Of a DNA stretch of 61,385 nt, positions 43,083 through 52,461 are shown one piece after another. The translations under genes were made by a program, and so were the position numbers. The stretch comes from Zoogloeaceae bacterium. GTDB taxonomy: Bacteria; Pseudomonadota; Gammaproteobacteria; Burkholderiales; Rhodocyclaceae. Under the pieces are notes generated by a model. The model had not been told where the DNA came from, ran no database searches, and was given only the letters and a program-made list of their open reading frames with translations. The stretch lies in assembly GCA_031287525.1 (NCBI GenBank), contig JAITSU010000039.1, forward strand, positions 1 through 61,385, written 5' to 3'. The number at the start of each line of letters is the position of its first letter. Position 1 is the stretch's first letter.

Positions 43083-45149
43083 ATGCCTCGCAAGATTCTC
43101 GTTACCTCCGCCCTGCCTTACGCCAACGGTTCCATTCACCTGGGGCATCTGGTCGAATATATTCAGACGGACATCTGGGTGCGCTTTCAGAAGATGCGTG
43201 GCAATGAATGCTGGTATGTCTGCGCCGACGACACGCACGGCACGCCCATCATGCTGCGCGCCGAAAAGGAAGGCGTCACGCCGGAGGCTTTGATTGATCG
43301 GGTGCATGGCGAACACGCGCGGGATTTCGCCGGGTTTGGCGTCAAGTTTGACCATTACGACAGCACCAATTCCCCTGAAACCCGCCAGTTTTGCGAGCTG
43401 TTTTACCAACGCCTGAAAGCGGCGGGGTTGATTGAAACGCGCACCATCGAGCAGTTTTACGACCCGGTGAAAGCCATGTTCCTGCCCGACCGCTTCATCA
43501 AGGGCGAATGCCCCAAGTGCGGCGCGCGTGACCAGTATGGCGACAACTGCGAAGCCTGCGGCGCGGCGTATACGCCGACGGAATTGAAAAATCCCTATTC
43601 CGCCGTGTCCGGCGCGAAGCCGGAATTGAAACATTCCGAACATTATTTTTTCAAGCTCTCCGACCCGCGCTGCGAATCTTTTTTGCGCCAATACACGCGC
43701 CACGCCGAAGGGCGACTGCAACTGGAAGCCGCCAACAAGATGCAGGAATGGCTGGGCGAACCCGGCGAACACAAGCTGACCGACTGGGATATTTCCCGCG
43801 ACGCGCCTTACTTCGGCTTTGAAATTCCCGATGCGCCCGGCAAGTATTTTTACGTCTGGCTGGACGCGCCGATTGGCTACATGGGGTCGTTCAAAAATCT
43901 CTGCGCGCAAAAGGGGCTGGATTTTGACGACTATTTCAAGCCCGATTCCGACGCCGAGTTGTATCACTTCATCGGCAAGGACATTCTCTATTTTCACGCC
44001 CTGTTCTGGCCTGCGGAACTGGCGCACGCGGGTTTTCGCACCCCGACCAGTATTTTCGCGCACGGTTTTCTGACCGTGGACGGCGCCAAGATGTCCAAGT
44101 CGCGCGGCACGTTCATCACGGCGGAAAGCTATCTGCAACAGGGCTTGAACCCGGAATGGCTGCGCTATTATTTCGCGGGCAAGCTCACCAACACGCTGGA
44201 AGACCTTGACCTGAATCTGGAAGATTTCGTCGCCCGCGTGAATTCCGATCTGATTGGCAAATACGTGAACATCGCCAGCCGCGCCGCCGGTTTCATCAGC
44301 AAACGCTTTGACGGCAAGCTGACCGAAGCCGACGCCGGATTGCCCGCGCTTCTCGCCATTACCGAAGCCGCGCCGCGTGTCGCCGAACTCTACGAAGCGC
44401 GCGAATTCGGCAAGGCGATGCGCGAAATCATGGCGTTGGCTGACCTCGCCAATCAATACGTGGATAGCGTCAAACCCTGGGAACTGGCGAAACAGGCGGG
44501 CAAAGAAACGGAATTGCATCTCGCGTGCAGCAACAGCCTGAACCTCTTTCGCCTGCTCACCGCCCTCCTGAAACCCGTGCTGCCCGCAGTCGCGGAAAAA
44601 GCGGAAGCCTTTTTGAACATCGCCCCCCTCGCCTGGGCGGACACAACAACGCGGCTGCCCGCCGGACACCGCATCAACGCCTACAGCCACCTGATGATTC
44701 GCATCGACCCGAAACAGGTCGCGGCGCTGGTGGACGCCAACAAGGAAAGCATGAATCCCCCCGCGCCCGCCAAACCTGCGGCAGCCACCACAGAAACCTC
44801 GACCGAAAATGCCACCCTCAGCATCGACGATTTCATGAAGGTGGATTTGCGCGTCGCCCGCATCGTCTCCGCCAGCCCTGTCGAAGGCGCGGACAAACTC
44901 GTGCGCCTCATGCTCGACATCGGCGAAGACAAGCCGCGTCAGGTTTTCGCGGGCATCAAATCCGCCTACGACCCCGCCGCCTTGCAAGGACGCCTTACCG
45001 TCATGGTCGCCAACCTCGCGCCGCGCAAGATGAAATTCGGGCTATCCGAAGGCATGGTGCTGGCGGCTTCCGATGAAACCGGCAAAACCGGCGGTCTGTA
45101 CATCCTCTCGCCCGACTCCGGCGCGACAGCCGGTATGCGGATAAAATAG
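43083..45149 (+). CDS. metG: Methionyl-tRNA synthetase
   Basis: The 688-residue enzyme charges initiator and elongator tRNA-Met. HLGH at 19-22 (HIGH-like) and KMSKS at 336-340 form the ATP site, and [18 protein letters not shown] is the zinc knuckle. The C-terminal 100 residues are an EMAP-II-like tRNA-binding domain ([14 protein letters not shown]), joined by an Ala/Pro/Thr-rich linker (about 560-580). The ATG at 43083 is taken as start ([16 protein letters not shown]); a longer frame has no support. Confidence 0.97.
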   Translation: MPRKILVTSALPYANGSIHLGHLVEYIQTDIWVRFQKMRGNECWYVCADDTHGTPIMLRAEKEGVTPEALIDRVHGEHARDFAGFGVKFDHYDSTNSPETRQFCELFYQRLKAAGLIETRTIEQFYDPVKAMFLPDRFIKGECPKCGARDQYGDNCEACGAAYTPTELKNPYSAVSGAKPELKHSEHYFFKLSDPRCESFLRQYTRHAEGRLQLEAANKMQEWLGEPGEHKLTDWDISRDAPYFGFEIPDAPGKYFYVWLDAPIGYMGSFKNLCAQKGLDFDDYFKPDSDAELYHFIGKDILYFHALFWPAELAHAGFRTPTSIFAHGFLTVDGAKMSKSRGTFITAESYLQQGLNPEWLRYYFAGKLTNTLEDLDLNLEDFVARVNSDLIGKYVNIASRAAGFISKRFDGKLTEADAGLPALLAITEAAPRVAELYEAREFGKAMREIMALADLANQYVDSVKPWELAKQAGKETELHLACSNSLNLFRLLTALLKPVLPAVAEKAEAFLNIAPLAWADTTTRLPAGHRINAYSHLMIRIDPKQVAALVDANKESMNPPAPAKPAAATTETSTENATLSIDDFMKVDLRVARIVSASPVEGADKLVRLMLDIGEDKPRQVFAGIKSAYDPAALQGRLTVMVANLAPRKMKFGLSEGMVLAASDETGKTGGLYILSPDSGATAGMRIK

Positions 45150-45160
45150 TACAATACATT

Positions 45161-45195
45161 CCCTCTCCCCAGACCTCTCCCACAAGGGGAGAGGG
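45161..45195. repeat. CCCTCTCCCC hairpin after metG
   Basis: CCCTCTCCCC (45161-45170) pairs with GGGGAGAGGG (45186-45195). It resembles 42835-42858 and lies 11 bases after the metG stop, a likely transcript-end hairpin. Confidence 0.55.
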
Positions 45196-45232
45196 GGTGT
45201 AATTGTTCTACCTCAACCACGAAGCCACTTTC

Positions 45233-46888
45233 ATGAACCTCCGCTTTCGCCCCAAACTGCTGGAATGTCTGCCCGGTTATGACCGCGCGCAGTTTGGCAA
45301 GGATGTTGCCGCTGGCGTCACCGTGGGTGTGCTTGCCCTGCCCTTGGCGATGGCGTTTGCCATTGCCAGCGACATGCCGCCTTCCACCGGCATCTGGACA
45401 GCCATCATCGCCGGTTTCCTGACTTCCCTGCTCGGCGGCTCGCGGGTGCAAATCGGCGGACCGACCGGCGCGTTCATTCCCATTGTTTATGGCATCGTCG
45501 CCATGTATGGCGTGGGCAACCTGCTGATTGCCACCATGCTGGCGGGGGCTTTTCTGCTGGCGATGGGCATTTTTCGCATGGGGCAGTTGATTCGCTTCAT
45601 CCCCATTGCCGTCGTCATCGGCTTCACCAACGGCATCGCCGTGGTGATTCTCATGTCCCAAATCAAGGATTTCATGGGCTTGGACATTGCCAGTCTGCCG
45701 CCGGATTTCTTCGGCAAAATCAAGGTGTTGAGCGCGTCCATTCACACCTTCAACGAGCCGACCCTGCTGCTTGCCACGAGCGCCTTCCTGTTCCTCATGT
45801 TTTACAACCGTCTGGCGCAAACCCGTCTGCTGGCGTTCCTGCGCCGCGCGCCGGGGCCGCTCGCCGTGCTGGTCGTGGGTACAGCTATCGCGGCGCTGTT
45901 GGAACTGCCGGTCGCCACCATCGGCAACATCCCCCGGCAAATCCCGTCCATCACCCTGCCCGCCCTGTCGCTGGAAACCCTGGGACACCTGATTTCCCCC
46001 GCCATCGCCATCGCCCTGCTGGGCGCCATCGAATCCCTGCTCTCCGCCCGTGTCGCGGACGCCAGCATCGACGACACGCACGACCCCAATCAGGAACTCA
46101 TCGCCCAAGGCGTCGCCAATCTCATCGTCCCGCTGTTCGGCGGTTTCGCCGCCACCGGCGCGATTGCCCGCACCGCCACCAATGTCCGCTCCGGCGGGCG
46201 CACCCCCATCGCCGGCATTGTCCATGCCGTTGTGCTGCTCATCATCGTGCTCACCCTGGCGCCCCTCGCCAGCCACATTCCGCTTGCCATCCTCTCCGCC
46301 ATCGTGGTGGGCGTGTCCATCAACATGTTCGAGATTGAAGCGTTCCACAAGTTGAAGACCTTCAGCAGCAATTACCGCGTCATCATGCTGTCCACCTTCG
46401 CGCTGACGGTCGTGTTTGGTCTCACCATCGCCATCGAACTCGGCATGGTGCTCTCCTGCCTGATGTTCATTTACCGGATTTCCGACCTCACCCGCATCGA
46501 ACCCATCCCCCTCGCCAACACCTCGCCCGAACGCTACACCCCGGACGGCAAACCGCGCATCCTCGCCTGGCGGCTGTACGGCGCGCTCTTTTTCGGCGCC
46601 GCGCCCAAGCTGGAAGCTCTGATGGAAGAACACGCCGACCTGCCGGAATTCCTCATCCTCGACACCCAGACCATGATTCAACTCGACAGCACCGGATTGG
46701 ACGCGCTGGAAAACCTGCACGGCAAACTGACCAAACAAGGCGCTACCCTGATGCTCTCCGGTCTGCACGGACAAGCCGAAGCCACCCTGCAACGCACCGG
46801 CTTCCTCGAACGACTGGGAACAGAAAACGCCTTCCCCAACATCATCGCCGCGCTACGGGCGGCGGAATCGCGGTTGAAGCGTGCGTAG
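45233..46888 (+). CDS. SulP family anion transporter with STAS domain
   Basis: The 551-residue inner-membrane protein has about ten to twelve transmembrane segments. It carries the SulP signature (GVTVGVLALPLAMAFAIASD; GGPTGAFIPIV; FGGFAATGAIARTATNVRSG). A C-terminal cytoplasmic STAS domain follows (about 440-551, FLILDTQTMIQLDSTGLDAL). SulP members carry sulfate, bicarbonate or dicarboxylates; specificity cannot be read here. The ATG at 45233 follows CCACGAAG; a TTG at 45203 is less likely. It is alone on its strand between repeats. Confidence 0.93.
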   Translation: MNLRFRPKLLECLPGYDRAQFGKDVAAGVTVGVLALPLAMAFAIASDMPPSTGIWTAIIAGFLTSLLGGSRVQIGGPTGAFIPIVYGIVAMYGVGNLLIATMLAGAFLLAMGIFRMGQLIRFIPIAVVIGFTNGIAVVILMSQIKDFMGLDIASLPPDFFGKIKVLSASIHTFNEPTLLLATSAFLFLMFYNRLAQTRLLAFLRRAPGPLAVLVVGTAIAALLELPVATIGNIPRQIPSITLPALSLETLGHLISPAIAIALLGAIESLLSARVADASIDDTHDPNQELIAQGVANLIVPLFGGFAATGAIARTATNVRSGGRTPIAGIVHAVVLLIIVLTLAPLASHIPLAILSAIVVGVSINMFEIEAFHKLKTFSSNYRVIMLSTFALTVVFGLTIAIELGMVLSCLMFIYRISDLTRIEPIPLANTSPERYTPDGKPRILAWRLYGALFFGAAPKLEALMEEHADLPEFLILDTQTMIQLDSTGLDALENLHGKLTKQGATLMLSGLHGQAEATLQRTGFLERLGTENAFPNIIAALRAAESRLKRA

Positions 46889-46894
46889 GAGTTT

Positions 46895-46927
46895 GTAGGG
46901 GCGGTTTTACATGAAAACCGCCCCTAC
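46895..46927. repeat. 33-bp palindromic element (family A variant)
   Basis: GTAGGGGCGGTTTT and AAAACCGCCCCTAC flank a five-base centre, 33 bases in all, immediately after the SulP stop. The arms equal the 28-bp elements with two extra bases each. Confidence 0.9.
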
Positions 46928-47002
46928 GCAACCCTGCTCCCTCTGGCTTTGTTAAACATTTTTGTTTAACATGAAGTCTGTTCAAACAAGGTGGAAAGCA
47001 GG

Positions 47003-47176
47003 GTGAAACAAAGCGAATTTATCCGCTGGCTGGCTCGACAAGGAGCAACGTTCAAAGAGGGGACAAATCACATCAAGGTCTACCTGAATGGCAAACAGAG
47101 CCATTTGCCCAGACACGCGGCAGAACTGAAAACCGGGCTGGTCGAAGGCGTCAAGAAACAGCTTGGTCTCAAATGA
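47003..47176 (+). CDS. hicA: HicA family mRNA interferase toxin
   Basis: A 57-residue double-stranded-RNA-binding-fold protein. KQSEFIRWLARQGATFKEG, then GTNHIKVYLNGKQSHLPRH contains the catalytic His in the G-(S/T)-H/N-H region, closely resembling the E. coli HicA start (KQSEF-RWL). It starts with GTG at 47003, preceded by GGAAAGCAGG; an alternative GTG is at 46991. HicA cleaves mRNA when the antitoxin is lost. hicB follows after 12 bases. Confidence 0.88.
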   Translation: MKQSEFIRWLARQGATFKEGTNHIKVYLNGKQSHLPRHAAELKTGLVEGVKKQLGLK

Positions 47177-47188
47177 AAGGAAATCCAT

Positions 47189-47605
47189 ATGCTTTACCCC
47201 GCGCACTTTGAAACCGACCCGGAAGGCGGTTATGTCGTCACCTTCCGCGACATCCCCGAAGCCATCACACAAGGCGACACCGAAGAAGAAGCGCTGTTCA
47301 TGGCTGCCGACGCCCTGCTTTCCGCAATGGATTTTTACTTTGAAGACCGCCGTCAGGTGCCGCCGCCCTCGCCCGCGAGAAAAGGCGAGCGTTTGGTGGA
47401 ACTGCCCGCGTCGGCATGGGCAAAGGTGCTGCTGTTGAACGAAATGGTCGCCCATTCCATCAGCAACTCCGACCTTGCCAGAAGGCTGCACACCCGCCCG
47501 CAAGAGGTGCAACGCATCGTCAACCTCTCGCACGCAACGAAAATCGACACCTTATCCAGAGCCTTTTCCGCATTGGGAAAACAGCTTGAAATTCGGGCGG
47601 TGTAA
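47189..47605 (+). CDS. hicB: HicB family antitoxin
   Basis: The 138-residue protein has the HicB partial RNase-H-like N-terminal domain (YPAHFETDPEGGYVVTFRDI, then PEAITQGDTEEEALFMAADAL). A DNA-binding C-terminus follows (SISNSDLARRLHTRPQEVQR, then IVNLSHATKIDTLSRAFSAL), a helix-turn-helix for autoregulation. The ATG at 47189 follows AAAGG. The gene order hicA-hicB is normal. It ends 39 bases before a 70-bp repeat. Confidence 0.92.
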   Translation: MLYPAHFETDPEGGYVVTFRDIPEAITQGDTEEEALFMAADALLSAMDFYFEDRRQVPPPSPARKGERLVELPASAWAKVLLLNEMVAHSISNSDLARRLHTRPQEVQRIVNLSHATKIDTLSRAFSALGKQLEIRAV

Positions 47606-47643
47606 GTCGTTTTTCGCAGGACGAAAACCGCGTGGACGGTTTC

Positions 47644-47713
47644 GTAGGGGCGGCTAGCAGCCGCCCGTGCCTTTTGCATTACCCGACGACGGGCGGCTGC
47701 TAGCCGCCCCTAC
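47644..47713 (+). repeat. 70-bp palindromic element (family D), left copy
   Basis: GTAGGGGCGGCTAGCAGCCG is mirrored by CGGCTGCTAGCCGCCCCTAC around CTTTTGCATTACCCGACG. A second copy in the same orientation lies at 50651-50720, so the segment between is bounded by direct repeats. Confidence 0.9.
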
Positions 47714-47740
47714 GCAACCTTACCCCCCCCGGCTCGTCAC

Positions 47741-47790
47741 CTGGGTCAGCGTAGCGGGGCGGTAATATGTGCGCCTTCGGCTTACCCAAC
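47741..47790 (+). repeat. Partial family E repeat
   Basis: Contains GGGTCAGCGTAGCGGGGC and the ending CTTCGGCTTACCCAACCC, matching the two ends of the repeat at 50082-50170 with the middle missing. Confidence 0.55.
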
Positions 47791-47825
47791 CCATACGCTG
47801 TATTTTTTTCGGAAGCCTTTGTCAT

Positions 47826-49901
47826 CTACTGCGTAGCCCGGTGAATCAGCTTTGCCAGTAACAAGCCGATGATAAAAATCCACCAGATGATTCTGTATCT
47901 GGATTTCTTTTTCAGTGCTCGCGCTGCGTATCCATTGTTCTGTTCGGCTGCTTTTTTGTACCATCGGGCAGCTTCGACATCATTCCGTTCGACACCTCGC
48001 CCGTGATTATAGGCAAACCCCAGAGCGTTCTGCGCGTCGACATCGCCTTGTTCTGCGGCAAGCGTGAACCATTTCACCGCTTCGGCGTCATCCTGTTCTA
48101 CCCCTTCGCCATCCCGATAACTACACCCCAGATTGTATTGCGCGGTGCTACGCCCCTGTTTTGCGGCTTTTTCGTACCAACGAACCGCTTCGGCATGATT
48201 CTGTTCGACCCCCTTACCTTCATTGTAGGCGTAGCCCAGATCGGTCTGCGCGCCAGCATTGCCCTGTTCTGCGGCAAGCGTGAGCCATTTCACCGCTTCG
48301 GCGTAATCCTGCTCTACTCCTTTACCATCCCGATAGAAGCATCCCAGACTGTATTGCGCGTCAGCATCGCCCTGTTTGGCGGCAAGCGTAAACCACTTCA
48401 CCGCTTCGGCGTAATCCTGTTCTACCCCTTCGCCATCCCGATAACTACACCCCAGATTGTTTTGTGCGGTGCTATGCCCCTGCTTTGCGGCTTTTTCGTA
48501 CCAACGAACCGCTTCGGCACGATTCTGTTCGACTCCTCTACCTGTATCGTAAGCATAGCCCAGCGCGTTTTGCGCGCCGGCCTCGTCCTGCTCTGCGGCA
48601 AGCAGAAACCATTTCACCGCTTCGGCGTAATCCTGCTCTACCCCTTCGCCATCCCGATAGAGGCATCCCAGATTGCATTGCGCGTTACGATCCCCTTGCC
48701 CGGCAGCAGCATGGAACCATTTTGCGGCTTCTGCGTAATCGGGTTCCAGATTTTCGCCACCGAAGTAGTAGCATTCAGCGAGACTGGATTGCGCTGCAAG
48801 ATAGCCCTGTTGCGCCGCTTTTTTGTACCACTTGACCGCTTCGCTTTTGTCTTCCGCTACGCCGGAATCACCACAACACCTATCGGCGTAAATGTCGCCC
48901 AGTTGGTACTGGGCGTAGATGTCGCCTTCTTCCGCTTTGTCCCGCAGCATGGCGAGCTTTTCGAGTATTTCTTCTGCGTCGACATCGCCATCATCCTTTT
49001 TGTTGAACCAGTATGCCGCTTTTGCCGCATCTTGCGGCATCCCCCGACCATCCCGATAGCAACATGCCAGTTCGTAATATGCCTGCGAATGTAGCCATGT
49101 CACTGCCACTTCCCGAAAACTGCGCGCGGCTTTTACTGCGTCCTGCGGCACGCCATTACCATCCCGATAACATACACCGAGATTGTAGAGCGCATCAGAG
49201 CAGCATTTTTGCTCTATCGCCTTTTGAAACCATTGAACGGCTTTCGCCGCATCCTGCGTTACCCCTTTGCCATCCCGATAGCAAACTCCCAAATCGTTTT
49301 GCGCCCAGGCATCGCCTTGCTCTGCTGCTGCCGCAAACCATTTGACCGCTTCGGCATCGTCTTGCGCTACGCCATTGCCGTTCAGATACGCGCCACCCAG
49401 ATTGTGCTGCGCGCCCGCATCGCCCCGCTCTGCCGCCGTTCTGAACCATTTTGCGGCTTCCGTGACATTCTGCGGAATGCCTTCACCATCCCGCAAGCGA
49501 CAGGCGAATTCGTTTTGCATATGAGCGTCGCACTGTTCGGCGCTTTTGCAAAACCATTTCATTGCGGCGTCCAAATCCTGCGGCACGCCCTGACCTTCCA
49601 GATAGCAGCAGCCCAGATTGTTCTGCGCCCCGACATCGCCCTGTTCTGCCGCTTTTTTGAACCATTCGACGGCTTCTTCCCAATCCGGCTCCATGCCTTC
49701 GCCATCCCGACAGCAGCAACCCAGGTCATATTGCGCGTCGACGTGCCCTTGCTCCGCCGCTCGTCGAAACCAGCGCACACGCTCTACGTCATCCTGCTCA
49801 ACGCCCTCGCCATCCCGATACGCGCACCCCAGCCTGTATTGCGCTTCCGCATCCCCTCGCACAGCGGCTTCTTTGATTTGTTCAATGTTCGTCGCATCCA
49901 T
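47826..49901 (-). CDS. Large Sel1-repeat protein with C-terminal membrane anchor
   Basis: The 691-residue protein is about 17-18 Sel1-like (TPR-related) repeats of about 36 residues, each of the form DAxAQxxLGxxYxxGxGVxQDxxEAVxWxxxAAEQG. One interruption with a half repeat is at about 290-315. It ends in a single transmembrane segment (WWIFIIGLLLAKLI) within the last 24 residues and has no signal peptide, so a tail-anchored, cytoplasm-facing protein is likely. Repeats 13-15 and 16-18 are near copies. The start at 49901 has GGAG upstream; an ATG at 49913 lacks an RBS. Sel1 proteins are scaffolds for protein-protein interaction; the partner is unknown. Confidence 0.88.
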   Translation of the reverse strand: MDATNIEQIKEAAVRGDAEAQYRLGCAYRDGEGVEQDDVERVRWFRRAAEQGHVDAQYDLGCCCRDGEGMEPDWEEAVEWFKKAAEQGDVGAQNNLGCCYLEGQGVPQDLDAAMKWFCKSAEQCDAHMQNEFACRLRDGEGIPQNVTEAAKWFRTAAERGDAGAQHNLGGAYLNGNGVAQDDAEAVKWFAAAAEQGDAWAQNDLGVCYRDGKGVTQDAAKAVQWFQKAIEQKCCSDALYNLGVCYRDGNGVPQDAVKAARSFREVAVTWLHSQAYYELACCYRDGRGMPQDAAKAAYWFNKKDDGDVDAEEILEKLAMLRDKAEEGDIYAQYQLGDIYADRCCGDSGVAEDKSEAVKWYKKAAQQGYLAAQSSLAECYYFGGENLEPDYAEAAKWFHAAAGQGDRNAQCNLGCLYRDGEGVEQDYAEAVKWFLLAAEQDEAGAQNALGYAYDTGRGVEQNRAEAVRWYEKAAKQGHSTAQNNLGCSYRDGEGVEQDYAEAVKWFTLAAKQGDADAQYSLGCFYRDGKGVEQDYAEAVKWLTLAAEQGNAGAQTDLGYAYNEGKGVEQNHAEAVRWYEKAAKQGRSTAQYNLGCSYRDGEGVEQDDAEAVKWFTLAAEQGDVDAQNALGFAYNHGRGVERNDVEAARWYKKAAEQNNGYAARALKKKSRYRIIWWIFIIGLLLAKLIHRATQ

Positions 49902-50081
49902 TTGCCGCTCCATGGCTCATAAAACCGCAGGACGTATTCATGCGGGCGGAAAATAGTAAATTGCCAATATGTATTTGTCTATGGACGAGTCTTCGTCATC
50001 TGCGGACGCGCGCCTGTTCTCATGCTTTTGCAGGGGTACCGGAAATTACGGGCGATGTTCGCCAGTGTGTGTCGTCTTTCG

Positions 50082-50170
50082 CAGGTTGGGTCAGCGCAGC
50101 GCAACCCGACACCGGATGCCAACACACGCGCAATCGCCCAATGTTGGGCGATGTCTTCGGCTTACCCAAC
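50082..50170 (+). repeat. 89-bp direct repeat (family E), left of immunity-like gene
   Basis: Begins CAGGTTGGGTCAGCG and contains CAACACACGCGCAATCGCCC and AATGTTGGGCGA; it ends CGGCTTACCCAAC. The near copy at 50547-50634 has the same order. The two flank the gene at 50186-50473. Confidence 0.85.
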
Positions 50171-50185
50171 GCCTTCAGTGTTGGC

Positions 50186-50473
50186 TTACCTTTGCAGCAA
50201 CTCCGACAAGCGTTTTAACCCTTGCCGGATTTGCTGTCGGAGTGTTTCTTCGTCAAGGTAATAATCAGCGTGTTTGCTCAACAATTCTGGGGCAGCCGTG
50301 CACAGGTCAATGTCACCGAACAATGCTTGCAGCACTTCGTACACCGGCTCGTCCATCGGTCTTGCTTCTTTTTTGAAGCGGGTCAGGTACAGCTTGCGAA
50401 GCTCGTCCAACGTTATTGCATCATTGATGAACTGTTCAAGCAATGACTCGTAATCGCGTAGAACGTCATTCAT
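50186..50473 (-). CDS. Colicin D-like immunity domain protein
   Basis: A 95-residue, acidic, all-helical protein. YESLLEQFINDAITLDELRK, then YLTRFKKEARPMDEP and VYEVLQALFGDIDLCTAAPE fit the self-protective colicin-immunity family (as in colicin D immunity). YYLDEETLRQQIRQGLKRL forms the last helix. No toxin is next to it, so it is either an orphan immunity gene or serves an unrelated partner. It lies between two family E repeats. Confidence 0.65.
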   Translation of the reverse strand: MNDVLRDYESLLEQFINDAITLDELRKLYLTRFKKEARPMDEPVYEVLQALFGDIDLCTAAPELLSKHADYYLDEETLRQQIRQGLKRLSELLQR

Positions 50474-50546
50474 GTCGGGTTCCTTGTCGTGTTTCGCTGG
50501 TCAAAAATTACGCTTGCATGACGCAAGGGCGGCGAATGTTAGCTCA

Positions 50547-50634
50547 CAGGTTGGGTCAGCGTAGCGCAACCCAACATTGAACACCAACACACGCGCAATC
50601 GCCCAATGTTGGGCGACGCTTCGCTATTCACCCT
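50547..50634 (+). repeat. 88-bp direct repeat (family E), right of immunity-like gene
   Basis: Begins CAGGTTGGGTCAGCG, contains CAACACACGCGCAATCGCCC and ends near CGCTATTCACCC. It is the second copy of 50082-50170, upstream of the immunity-like gene. The gap 50474-50792 (319 bases) holds this repeat and the 70-bp repeat, then the nadB leader, and no gene. Confidence 0.85.
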
Positions 50635-50650
50635 GTGCGCTGGCGGTTTC

Positions 50651-50720
50651 GTAGGTGTGGCTAGCAGCCGCCCGCGCTTTTTGCATTACCCGACGACGGG
50701 CGGCTGCTAGCCGCCCCAAC
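50651..50720 (+). repeat. 70-bp palindromic element (family D), right copy
   Basis: Same length and orientation as 47644-47713, about five mismatches. Both copies are preceded by CGGTTTC. Confidence 0.9.
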
Positions 50721-50792
50721 TCAAAACCACTCCCCGCAACCCGCCCACACGTTGTATAGTCCAACGCGTCTTTTCGTCAGGAAATTATCAAG

Positions 50793-52400
50793 GTGAATCA
50801 CTACGATGTATTGATTATCGGCAGCGGGCTGGCGGGGCAGGCGACTGCGCTGTTGCTGGCTGACCATTGCAAGGTGTTGCTCATCAGCAAGCGCGGGCTG
50901 GAAGAAACCGCGTCCAGCCGCGCCCAGGGCGGGATTGCGGCGGTGCTGGACAATCAGGATTCCATCGAAGCCCATATTCAGGACACCTTCATCGCGGGCG
51001 CTTATCTGAATGACGCCAAGGCGACACGCTTTGTGGTGGAGAACGGGCGGCAGGCGATTGAATGGTTGATTCTTCAGGGCGTGCCTTTCACCAAGGGCGA
51101 TTCCGGCTACCACCTCACCCGCGAAGGCGGACACAGCGCCCGCCGCATCATCCACGTTGCCGACGCGACCGGCTTTGCCGTGCAGGAAACCCTCACCCGC
51201 AAGGTGCGCGCGCATCCTGGCATCAGCATTCTGGAAAATCACATCGCCATCGACCTGATTACCGGCAAAAAACTGGGGCTTGCCGACAATCGCTGTTATG
51301 GCGCTTATGTGCTCGACAACAACACGGGCGAAATCAAGACCCTCGCCGCCCGCCATACCCTGATTGCCTCCGGCGGCGCGGGCAAAGTTTATCTTTACAC
51401 CACCAATCCCGACACTTCCACGGGCGATGGTATTGCGATGGCATGGCGAGCGGGTTGCAAGGTCGCCAACATGGAATTTATCCAGTTCCATCCCACCTGC
51501 CTGTATCACCCGGAAGCCAAGTCTTTTTTGATTTCCGAAGCCGTGCGCGGCGAGGGGGGCTTGTTGAAACTGCCCGACGGCACGCGCTTCATGCCCGAAC
51601 ACGACGCCCGCGCCGAACTCGCCCCGCGCGATGTGGTGGCGCGCGCCATCGACTTCGAGATGAAAAAACGCGGGCTGGATTGCGTGTTTCTCGACATTGC
51701 CTACAAGGGCGCGGACTTTATCGAAGCGCATTTTCCCAACATCCGCGCGCGCTGTCTGGAACTGGGCATCGACATCACCAAAGCCCCGATTCCCGTCGTA
51801 CCCGCCGCCCACTACACCTGCGGCGGCATTGTCACCGACCTGAAAGGGCGCACCGGCCTGCCCGGACTGTATGCCATTGGCGAAGCCTCCTGCTCCGGTC
51901 TGCACGGCGCTAACCGCCTCGCTTCCAATTCGCTGCTCGAATGCGTGGTCTTCGCCAAATCCGCCTGCGAAGACATCCTCGCCACCCCGCCCCTGCCCTT
52001 TCCCAAACTGCCCAAATGGGATGAAAGCCGTGTCACGGACGCCGACGAAGAAGTGGTCATCGCCCACAACTGGGACGAACTGCGCCGCTTCATGTGGGAT
52101 TACGTCGGCATCGTCCGCACCACCAAACGCCTGAAACGCGCCCTGCACCGCATTCACCTGCTGGAACGGGAAATCGAAGAGTTTTACGCCAATTTTCGCG
52201 TCAGCTTCAATCTGATTGAACTCCGAAATCTCGTCGTCACCGCCAGCCTGATCGTCCGCTGCGCCTTAAAACGCAAGGAAAGCCGGGGGTTGCATTATTC
52301 GCCCGATTACCCGGATTTGTTGCCGAAGGCGAGGAGTACGGTGCTAAGACGGCGGGTGAAAGGCGGCAGGCATCAAAAGCGAAGCCGCGCTCGACCATAA
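50793..52400 (+). CDS. nadB: L-aspartate oxidase NadB
   Basis: NadB oxidises L-aspartate to iminoaspartate for NAD synthesis. The 535-residue flavoprotein has [17 protein letters not shown] (FAD motif) and [19 protein letters not shown] (active-site Arg region). [20 protein letters not shown] and [20 protein letters not shown] are the FAD-site C-terminal motifs. It starts with GTG at 50793, with AGGAAA 10 bases before. No nadA or nadC is next to it. It lies just outside the 70-bp-bounded segment. Confidence 0.96.
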   Translation: MNHYDVLIIGSGLAGQATALLLADHCKVLLISKRGLEETASSRAQGGIAAVLDNQDSIEAHIQDTFIAGAYLNDAKATRFVVENGRQAIEWLILQGVPFTKGDSGYHLTREGGHSARRIIHVADATGFAVQETLTRKVRAHPGISILENHIAIDLITGKKLGLADNRCYGAYVLDNNTGEIKTLAARHTLIASGGAGKVYLYTTNPDTSTGDGIAMAWRAGCKVANMEFIQFHPTCLYHPEAKSFLISEAVRGEGGLLKLPDGTRFMPEHDARAELAPRDVVARAIDFEMKKRGLDCVFLDIAYKGADFIEAHFPNIRARCLELGIDITKAPIPVVPAAHYTCGGIVTDLKGRTGLPGLYAIGEASCSGLHGANRLASNSLLECVVFAKSACEDILATPPLPFPKLPKWDESRVTDADEEVVIAHNWDELRRFMWDYVGIVRTTKRLKRALHRIHLLEREIEEFYANFRVSFNLIELRNLVVTASLIVRCALKRKESRGLHYSPDYPDLLPKARSTVLRRRVKGGRHQKRSRARP

Positions 52401-52404
52401 TGCC

Positions 52405-52450
52405 CCTCACGCAGGCTGGGCAAGCGTAGCGTAACGCCAACCCAACCCGC
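52405..52450 (+). repeat. Partial family E-like repeat after nadB
   Basis: CACGCAGGCTGGGCAAGCG and GCGTAACGCCAACCCAACC resemble the ends of the 89-bp repeat. It is 5-50 bases after nadB. Confidence 0.45.
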
Positions 52451-52461
52451 CTACCCGCTTA

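Noticed and set aside
43047-44987. Long minus-strand frames opposite metG and other GC-rich genes
   Set aside because: They mirror the codon bias of the true gene on the other strand and encode low-complexity sequence without motifs.
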